A DNA stretch of 64,000 bases from Notolepis coatsorum (Eukaryota > Chordata > Actinopteri > Aulopiformes > Paralepididae): NCBI GenBank assembly GCA_963971535.1, contig OZ020601.1, forward strand, positions 22,230,191 through 22,294,190, in the 5' to 3' direction. Below are positions 56,501 through 64,000 of this stretch, piece after piece. Made by a program: the position numbers and the translations under genes. The notes below the pieces were generated by a model that was not told the DNA's origin, searched no databases, and worked only from the letters and a program-made list of their open reading frames with translations. Positions within the stretch are counted from its first letter, which is position 1. The number at the start of each line of letters is the position of its first letter.

Positions 56501-57488
56501 TTAATTTCCGTAGAAAATCGGAAGACTGGATCTGAATTTAACTGGGTATACACCTCCATGTCATTCAATTGTCTCATAATCTCAGTCACATACGTACTCT
56601 TATTTTGGAGAACTATTCCTGCACCCTTATCCGCTTTTCTAAAAATTAAATCGTCCCTCTGCAGCCTTCACACACAGTTCTGAGCTCCTCTCAATCCTCT
56701 AGCGGTTCAAGAGCGCCATCTGGTGGCCGATCGGCAGAAGCGCCAAACAGGAAGTCATGTGGATGAAGTGGTGATCACCCATATTACTTCCGGGCACTCG
56801 CTATAGGTCCCGGGACTCGAGCTTGACACAATGGATAGCGATCCGTTACCAATAACTCGATAAACAACATGATTTGGACGTATATACTATTATACAACCT
56901 GGAGATGGATCGCATATTTCAACATCCCATAATAGGAATATTTTTGCTCCACGCTCATCGCCCAACGGCCCGAGGAGACTGGGGTAAGTTTCAGCGTTTA
57001 TTTTTACCGTGTTCGATACAAACTGCTCTAATGATCATATCACCCACATTACATGAATCATCTAACGTTGGCCACAGAATTATAAACGACCCCCCCCCCC
57101 CATCCGGTCAACATCAGATGATAAGTAGTAACTTCTAAAAGCACGTCCATTTGAATTTTTTTATCTGGCACCGATCGCTATCAAACTGTATTTGATCATC
57201 AATATAATGCATTTAGGGCTATAAATCACGTTCTGCAGAATGCTGCAGAAAACGATAAAAACATATTTATACTTTAGACCGTATTTTAGTATGAATATGT
57301 GAATGAAAAAGTATAACGTTCCTACATCCTGAACGATAGATAATTGATGTTGAATGGGCCATAGTAATGTCAATTTAGCAATACAATTTAAAAAGTTATA
57401 GCCCTGCAAAGAAGGGGAACTTCTCCATAGACAAATAGAGCTGGCAGAGGATGGTATAAGGATGTACATAAGCGTGGCAAAGAAAGTG
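53586..57488 (+). mobile_element. TTAA element family B, split by the Penelope-like element
   Basis: Flanked by TTAA at 53582-53585 and 57489-57492. The ends are CACTTTAAGTGCCG and CAAAGAAAGTG. Without the insertion and its duplication it is about 953 bp, very close to the copy at 32491-33436. The left end carries palindrome-like ACGTGTTTAGGCGT and GAGGACGCCC segments. The right part carries an exon-like stretch starting [20 protein letters not shown] (about 56869) that ends at a GTAAGT donor. Confidence 0.85.
53719..56654 (-). mobile_element. Penelope-like element (RT plus GIY-YIG), broken copy
   Basis: Minus-strand frames encode a Penelope-type reverse transcriptase (TLPKIHKD, DVVSLYPSIPH, YMRYIDDLFFIW, LPFLDVLI) followed by a GIY-YIG endonuclease (IVYLLKCPCDFSYVGKTTRP). 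Penelope-like elements use this fused pair to copy themselves into DNA. The copy lacks its 5' part and is broken in a small number of places, so it is a fossil. It is bounded by a 14-bp direct repeat CCCTCTGCAGCCTT (53705-53718, 56655-56668). Its 3' end (53719-53900) has a GAAGAAGGAAC...GTTCCGAAAC stem region of the Penelope kind. It has split a TTAA element (53586-57488). Confidence 0.92.
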
Positions 57489-57492
57489 TTAA

Positions 57493-58073
57493 GGTCGAAT
57501 GGACCACGGGTCCACTTCCAGACATCGGATGATTGTGGATTCGGGTATCGGAGCGTTTTTCTAACGTTTTGAGAGTACGGATTTGTGCGTGAATATGGAC
57601 TCGGGAACATGTTGTTTGGGTAAGTAAGTTATGTTATGGTTAAGCGTATGGAAGATGAACGTACGAGGGTCCAGATATCTTTTCTTAGAACACGGGACGT
57701 TGGTATGGATAATCGTCTGAGTTATGAATGCCAGGAGTGTATGGTTGGTAAACCCTTCCAGTTCGACTGATTGTGTGTGCGTATTGGCTTCGGTGATTCG
57801 CTACAGGGGTTTAACGGCTTCAGCTGGGTTTTGATTATCAGTTAATCAATGCAGATAAAATTTTGTGCGTCTGTATGTGTACTGTCGTGAGTTTGTGCAT
57901 TGGTCTCATTTCAGCCTCCGTTATACGTCATTTGTTCTGTATATCGTTTCATATCTTTGTGTCTCGTATGTGCGCACTGTGCAGTTTGTTTATGTTGGTA
58001 ACACGGGTCGCTAAGGAATTTAGGTTTGAGGTTGAAGAAAGTGCACGTTTAGGTTGATCCCTAATGTCAAAGC
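57493..58073. other. No gene seen
   Basis: Sequence with few landmarks between the split family B element and a hAT MITE; short ORFs only. Confidence 0.35.
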
Positions 58074-58081
58074 GTTTCAAT

Positions 58082-58434
58082 TAGGGATGTCCGATATTAT
58101 CGGCCTACCGATATTATCGGCCGATATCGGCATTAAAATGTGATATCGGAAAATATCGGTATCGGTTTAATTTTTTTACATTTCTATAACCTTTATTTAC
58201 CCAGGTAAGCAAGTAAGAACAAATTCTGATTTTATTTATTGTCAAAAGTATGCATAATGTTGTGTTAATTCCACAACAAGAAATATGTAATGTTAATTAG
58301 CTGAAATTATTCCATTTTTTGGGGGGGGGAAACCCTGCATATATCGGTATCGGTTGATATCGGTATCGTAAATTAAGAGTTGGACAATATTGGTATATCG
58401 GTATCGGTAAAAAAGCCAATATCGAGCATCCCTA
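58082..58434 (+). mobile_element. hAT-type MITE (TAGGGATG ends), copy 2
   Basis: 353 bp, TIRs TAGGGATGTCCGATATT and, inverted, TAGGGATGCTCGATATT. Exact 8-bp duplication GTTTCAAT at 58074-58081 and 58435-58442. Rich in ATATCGG repeats. Confidence 0.92.
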
Positions 58435-58771
58435 GTTTCAATATAAGCATATTGCATCATTCTTAATCAAAACTGCGATCGTTACCAAAAGCACGTTTTA
58501 GGTCCGGTAAAATACGACACTGATCGGTACAAAAACCTGTTTCAGGTTCGGTAAAATAGACATAGAATGGACCTTACCTTAGCCAGAAGGTACTCCAAAA
58601 AGAATAATCCCCAGTGATCCCATCGCCATCGCGATTACTCGTGTATAAGGGAAACAATAGGTTTGAGGCGATGATACCACAGTTATGTTGTGGATGTAAA
58701 TTAATGAGTGCTTGCTTATGTATAAACAATGCATAAGATAACGAGACCTTTTCATTATAACGTATTGCAAC

Positions 58772-59398
58772 TAGGGCTGGGCGATAAAACTATAACGATA
58801 ATCATCGCGATAAATTATTTCCTCGAAATAAACATGAAACGTGGTCGCAAAGTTTCGATATATCGATTTTCCAAGCTTGGACCAAACAACATGCATAAAT
58901 ATGATCCAGTGGCGGTAGGTTGCCCCCTGGTGGAATATAATAATCTATGCACTGGGCCGTGATTACTGCGTAGAAGAATGTGCGCGGACTGATGACGACA
59001 TCAACTCGAGACATTCAGTTGTTTTGGTGGTTTGAAATCACGCGGCATAATAACAAGAAACATTCATTCAGACTGTGTTGGATATAACAAAATGGATTTA
59101 TATCGATTATGGACTTGGACACATTCATGGAGAATTCAAGCCGGGACCACAACGCTTCTCAAAGGGTTGGCTCGACACGCGACAGCTCCAACTCGTCTCG
59201 TAATGACGTCTTCGACTCTTCGTTGGTTCTATCGCAGCAAAACAAGTGAGTCTATGAATAGCCCGTCGGCGCCGGCCATAAGAAGGTAATTAAACTTGAC
59301 AGAAATGTATATCGACGATAATTATCGATATCGAGTTATATGAAAATAATTGTATTATTTTATCACGATAACGTTTTTGGCCATATCGCCCAGCCCTA
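58772..59398 (+). mobile_element. hAT-type MITE with retained exon-like ORF
   Basis: 627 bp, TIRs TAGGGCTGGGCGATA in both orientations. Exact 8-bp duplication ATTGCAAC at 58764-58771 and 59399-59406. Inside, 59109-59245 is open (MDLDTFMENSSRDHNASQRV and on) and ends at a GTGAGT donor. Confidence 0.9.
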
Positions 59399-59865
59399 AT
59401 TGCAACTATGGTTATGATTAAGATATCAAGTATTTACTCCCGGAAAATCTTTATGTATGGTGATAACGAGTATATTGTTAACTTAGCAACCCCCCCCCAC
59501 CCTCCGATGAAAGTCATACCGTCATATACCGTATACCGGGGTGTGATGTCAGAAAGGTATGACGGTAAGGAAAAAATTATACCGCCCAAGCCTAGCTGAG
59601 ACACCACCAGAGTGAAGTAAATCCTCGGACTGAAAGGGCTAACCACCAGAGTGCCACAAGCAGTTACTCACAATAACTGTCAAAGGGTCAACAGAAGCTC
59701 ATGGTCAACCATCAACGTCGTCCATTCACTCTTCAGGTACAGACAATACTCAGGCATACATACGGCTCACTTTCCTACAGTTTGTGTGTGTAGGTAGGTT
59801 CTTCACATTCAGGTATAAACACTTGTCGCCACAGGGAAGAGAAAAAATGCAAGGAGGAAATGTAT

Positions 59866-61053
59866 AAGTCAAGTCAAGTCAAGTCAAGTCAAGAGTTTTA
59901 ATTGTCACGGCATACAGGTATACAATGAAATGCGGCTGGTCTTGCCCGCGACGATGTGCAATACAGTGGTACAACATATAATAGAATCCAATAAAAATAG
60001 TGGTACAACATATAATAGAATCCAATAAAAACAACAGTGCAATAAACAGGTAACATGGTGTGCCATCTCGGTATCTGTACATAGTATTTACAGAGCATAT
60101 AGGACATGCTAGGTAGCTTTAGTAGTGCAATACACTGTTCCTGTTGTTTTACTAATTTAAAGTGGCCTTTCCTCTGGCCATAAGTGTGCGTGTGTGCGGC
60201 ATGAGTGTTAAAGTGGCTGCTAGTGTGTGAGCGTGCTCAGCGTGCGTGTCGTGTGTGTGCTTGTGTGTGCTTGTGTGTGGATAGTTCAGTTTCTGTGTCT
60301 CTCAATGTTCATTGTTCAAGGCTCTGATGGCCTGGGGGAAGAAGCTTAGCCTAAGCCTCTCCGTCCTAGTAGCTGGGGTTCGCAGGCGTCTGCCTGACCT
60401 CAGCAGCTGGAACAGGCTGTTATTGGGGTGGTGGGGGTCTTTCATTATCCTGCAGGCTCTGGATTTGCACCTCTTGTTGTATAGAGCCTGCAGGGGAGGT
60501 AGCGCAATACCCGTGGTACGCTCGGCTGAGCGCACCACTCTCTGTAGGGCCTTCTTGTCCTGTGCCGTGCTGTTCCCATACCAGGCAGTGATGTTTCCGG
60601 TCAAGATGCTCTCTACAGCTCCTGAGTAGAAGGACTGGAGTATCTTCCCCGATACTCTGAACTTCCTTAACTGTCTCAGGTGGTAGAGGCGCTGCTTCGC
60701 TTTCTTTACTACTGTGTCTATGTGTGTTGACCATGTCAGATCCTCTGAGATGTGGACCCCCAGGTACTTGAAGCTGCTCACCCTGTCCACGGTAGCCCCG
60801 TTAATCATCAGTGGTGTGTGTGTCTCCTGCTGTCCTCTCCTATAATCCACGATCAGCTCCTTGGTTTTACCAATGTTCAGGAGCAGGCTGTTGTCCTGGC
60901 ACCAACGTTCCAGTACCTCAACCTCCTCCCGGTAGGCCTTCTCGTCGTTGTCCGAGATCAGCCCCACCACCACCGTGTCGTCTGCGAACTTCACTATGGA
61001 GTTGGAGCTGAACTTGGCCACACAATCGTGTGTGTAGAGTGAGTACAGCCCTG
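59866..61053 (-). mobile_element. L2-type LINE, 5'-truncated, with RT YADD-like box
   Basis: The minus-strand ORF (60302 to about 61053) covers the RT palm with FADDT near 60974-60988, then LNIGKTKELIVDYRR, SFKYLGVHISEDLTW and the C-terminal domain ILTGNITAWYGNSTAQD to the stop. The 3' UTR ends in a (TTGAC)n tail at 59866-59893. The 5' break lies next to an (AATG)n run at 61053-61075. The open frame suggests a fairly recent copy. No clear target-site duplication was found. Confidence 0.85.
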
Positions 61054-61363
61054 AATGAATGAATGAATGAATGGCCTGTACTGGTATACACAGAGCAGCA
61101 GCTGTACCACGCAGACGGAGACGCGTGTACGTTCCCTTACTGCATGTGCTGAAACCAGCCGAGAGACCTTCACCCGACATATGTGCCTTCTGTAGGGGCG
61201 GAGAAGACGATTATCTCTCGCTGTGCAGAGTAGTCTGTGGCGCTTTGTGTGCATTGTTGTACATTGCCATCTCTCGATAGGAATCTGGCAAATACCCACG
61301 AAAGGCGTGTTTGTGTGTGTGATGAATGAATGAAAGGAAGAGAAAAGAAAGTACGGTACTTAC

Positions 61364-61467
61364 TGTTAAAGAGTCCACACTGATTGAAGTGAAGATTTAA
61401 ACCTGGTAGTCTCTCCTTATGCAGGACATCAGTAAATCGTTTACTGCCAAGGACACATTCCAATAGG
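61364..61467 (-). CDS. Orphan candidate exon, gene unknown
   Basis: 104 bp between acceptor CATCATTAG and donor GTAAGT, open as LLECVLGSKRFTDVLHKERL, PGLNLHFNQCGLFN. It looks protein-like, but I do not recognise it and no partner exon was found. Its phase does not fit directly upstream of the usp45 exon at 41070-41157. It could be chance. Confidence 0.2.
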
Positions 61468-61693
61468 CTAATGATGGAAATAACAACAATAACTAGTAAT
61501 TGGATTTAGAAAACTAACTAATACAAATAAATAAATACAAAAATAAATTCGATTTATAGAATGTTTAAGAATTTAGCTGTGGTTGAATTGAATGATATAA
61601 TTATAATAATGATATACCTGACTGACCATTATGTAGAGATAATATAATCATGATATACCTGATGGGCCATTATGTAGAGATAATATAATCATG

Positions 61694-61793
61694 CAGTGTT
61701 TCCCATTAATTACCTATACAGTGGCGGGCCGCCACAGTCTAATTAGTCCCGCCACAGTTGTATAATGAACCAAAAAGATTTATTACAAAAAAA

Positions 61794-61843
<50 letters not shown>

Positions 61844-62308
61844 TACTATTTTTTTAATATATAAAGTTTGCCAATAGGGATGTATCAGTAGTATTGGCAG
61901 TGGTAGTAGTCGTAATAGTAATCCAGTATATTTTTTTATTTTCTAAAAAATAAACCAGTTCAACACATGTATGCTCTAGTGACTAGTCCAGTGGTTCCCA
62001 ATCCTCTCCTCGAGACACCCCAGCCGTTCCATGTATTTGTTAAATTGTGGTGGAATTTAACAAATACATTGAACGGCTGGGGTGCTTCGAGGAGAGGATT
62101 GGGAACCGCTAGTCTAGTCGATTTTGTGTTTTGAGCACAAAGTTCATCATAGATCTAGCCTCTTTATTTTGCTCTCAAAGTGCACCAGATTGATGCATTT
62201 AACTTTAAAATATAAAAAAATAAAATCCGAGGGGGCATGCCCCCGGACCTCCCTAGAGGGCCCGAGGTTCACCCCCCACAGTCTCACAAAATCCTGCGGG
62301 AAACACTG
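61694..62308 (-). mobile_element. CAGTGTTTCCC element, copy interrupted by a hairpin MITE
   Basis: 615 bp, ends CAGTGTTTCCC in both orientations, flanks share ATCATG. Contains an (AT)n run at 61798-61840 and the hairpin insertion at 61989-62111. Confidence 0.82.
61989..62111. mobile_element. Short hAT-type hairpin MITE
   Basis: About 123 bp, nearly all inverted repeat: CAGTGGTTCCCAATCCTCTC against GAGAGGATTGGGAACCGCTA. Flanked by GACTAGTC and GTCTAGTC (7 of 8 matching). Confidence 0.85.
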
Positions 62309-64000
62309 ATCATGAAAAATATATTAAAGATTATTGAAAATGTATTAAAAACAGACAGACGGACAGACACAGCAGATCAATGTAGCTGCATAACGTTAAC
62401 GATCAAAGTAAGTGCTCTACAGAAGGAGCATTTTGTAACATGTCCGCTTGTCACCGGTAATACCGGTGTTGTCGTGAATTTATTAATCATAGGAATTTTC
62501 ACATTACCGCGGCAACCCTAGAATAGGTATCAAATCCCAGATAATCGGTATTGGCACCGATATCAAAGAATGTCAAACGACAGGCGTCACTAATTGGCGC
62601 ATCCACAGCTAGCACTTACTGCCCTTGTAAGACTGGTCAGGGCACAAGAGGGGACCCTCTCCCTGCACCAGATTGCATGTGTGTGGTGCCGACCGTCCAA
62701 AGCGCTGGGCTTGGCACTGGTCTGAGCCTCCATCAGGCCCGTCCAGCTGGCAAGGAGGGGAAGGCCTGGCCTGACCTGGCATGGACACACGGTGGCAGGC
62801 AGGCTTTCACCCATGACCATCTGGGTGCAAGTGTGCAGCACATACACACAAGCGTCCATACCCCCCCCCCCCCCACACACACATACACACGAGTGAACAC
62901 ACACACACACATGTTTGCACACAAGCACGTTTGAATAGGCCTCCAACACGGCAAGTAAACACTCACACTGAGCCTGGTCTGAGCCTCTATTGACCTTCCC
63001 ATTAACACAAACATACCAGGAACGAGAGCGGAAGATTGAGCAGAAAAGGAAAAGGGCACAATAGAGTGGGAGGCTGCGGCAAGGGCAGCTCCAAGCCTTT
63101 CAGGACCTACAAGAGCCTGCAGTCACAGGTACTGGATAGGGGAACATCCAGAGAACGTGCTTTAGCCAAACTGAAGGTCACCCTCCCTTGTAAGCAGGAA
63201 CGCCTCTTGACCGTGCTCCCCCAGCTGAACCCTACACACCTCGTCTGAATGAAGAGGAGCTGCTGTATGCCAGGGGTCTGGTCGGGAAGCGACGGAGGTC
63301 GCTTACACTGTGGCGGAATGCAACGGCAATTATCTGCATGGGAGTCAAAAGGCAACGGGCTATAGAGAGGGGGTTTAAAGCTAAATTAATAATACCAAGG
63401 GCTTTTGTCCTCAACACACGTGTGGCGGTAATGCCTCCGCTCTCCCAATTCACTCCAGATACGTTTCTTTATCCAGAGGTGACACCGTTAACAAGGAGTC
63501 AATGGCACGAGCCTGAGCTGCTGATGCCCTCAATCAAACACGTGTCAAGGACAATGCTTCTTTGTGTGTTTCTGCTGTTGACATTATTTTCTTTTAGGTT
63601 TTTATGTCCATCGAGTTTAGAGACCCCCTCCAGGTGTATTTGAATTTCTCTTTTTGTATGAATGTTTTTCCCTCTCGCCAAATTGTTTAACAACGACTGA
63701 AAATGGCAGCATCTCTACACCTTTACCCTCATTGCGAATGCGAGGACCTATGCAATATGCAAACTGGCTCATTGATATTTACCGGGAATTCCAAGTAGAC
63801 AGCTTATATTCTTTCAAGATATGTCGATACCTACTCCGCTTTCTGTGTAGCTGAAGTTAAAAAGGTATCAGGTTACCACATATTGGACACCAACCTATTA
63901 GTGACGTCACACATGCAACTCAGATGTCAGGGAAGTACAGAGAAGTTCTCCCTCTCCAGGGGAAGAATGTGAAAAAGGTGCTCTGGTGACAAGTTCTGCA
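62309..64000. other. No gene supported
   Basis: Contains CA/AC microsatellite sequence (62870-62930). 62990-63300 has a weakly coding-like, Lys/Arg-rich stretch in more than one frame. Neither a usp45 5' exon nor another gene could be shown. Confidence 0.35.

Noticed and set aside
62594-62636. Possible minus-strand exon GEGPLLCPDQSYKG with GTAAGT donor
   Set aside because: Short; its phase cannot join the known usp45 exon without a stop, and it has no similarity to USP45.

Overview
The window is a piece of a vertebrate nuclear genome, almost certainly from a ray-finned (teleost) fish. Reasons: split genes with GT-AG introns; tRNA-derived SINEs; L1- and L2-type LINEs; a Penelope-like element; DIRS-type fossils; very many short hAT, Tc1/mariner-like and TTAA-flanked DNA elements; and long microsatellites and minisatellites. 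The species cannot be fixed from the sequence alone. Nothing here is bacterial or viral in layout.

The only host gene I can support is the 3' two thirds of usp45, a ubiquitin-specific protease, on the minus strand. Ten exons (41070-41157, 36994-37075, 35948-36039, 26312-26368, 24730-24861, 15978-16671, 15411-15508, 14252-14338, 11048-11198, 8135-8265) join with consistent phases into 536 open codons and a stop. They carry the QQQDSQELL box, two CxxC pairs, the HLKRF motif, the GGHYTAY catalytic-His box and the C-terminal QAYLLFYE motif. Exons for the N-terminal zinc-finger UBP domain and the catalytic-Cys box were not found. They probably lie beyond 64000, since 41158-64000 looks like repeat-filled intron or flank.

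Layout. 1-790: L2-type LINE 3' end. 840-3260: GC-rich DNA ending in a DIRS-like inverted repeat. 4040-8130: minisatellite, hairpin element and the region 3' of usp45. 8135-41157: usp45 exons, with introns swollen by repeats. The 8-kb intron 16672-24729 holds a five-level nest of transposons (18352-23231). The 9.6-kb intron 26369-35947 holds a 2.5-kb hAT-type element, a DIRS fossil and several SINEs. 39205-40385: a fresh-looking 5'-truncated L1 with a 16-bp target-site duplication. 42312-45475: chained TTAA elements inside a minisatellite. 49725-50890: a 1.2-kb G-rich minisatellite. 53586-57488: a TTAA element split by a Penelope-like element. 58082-59398: two hAT-type elements. 59866-61053: a second L2-type LINE. 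61694-62308: a hAT-like element with another inserted in it.

The most unusual signal is a set of related TTAA-flanked (piggyBac-like) elements of about 0.85-0.95 kb. Their families differ in sequence but share a plan: short TIRs, one or two compact palindromes just inside an end, and a short open exon-like stretch ending in a splice-donor consensus. At three loci two such elements sit back to back sharing a single TTAA.
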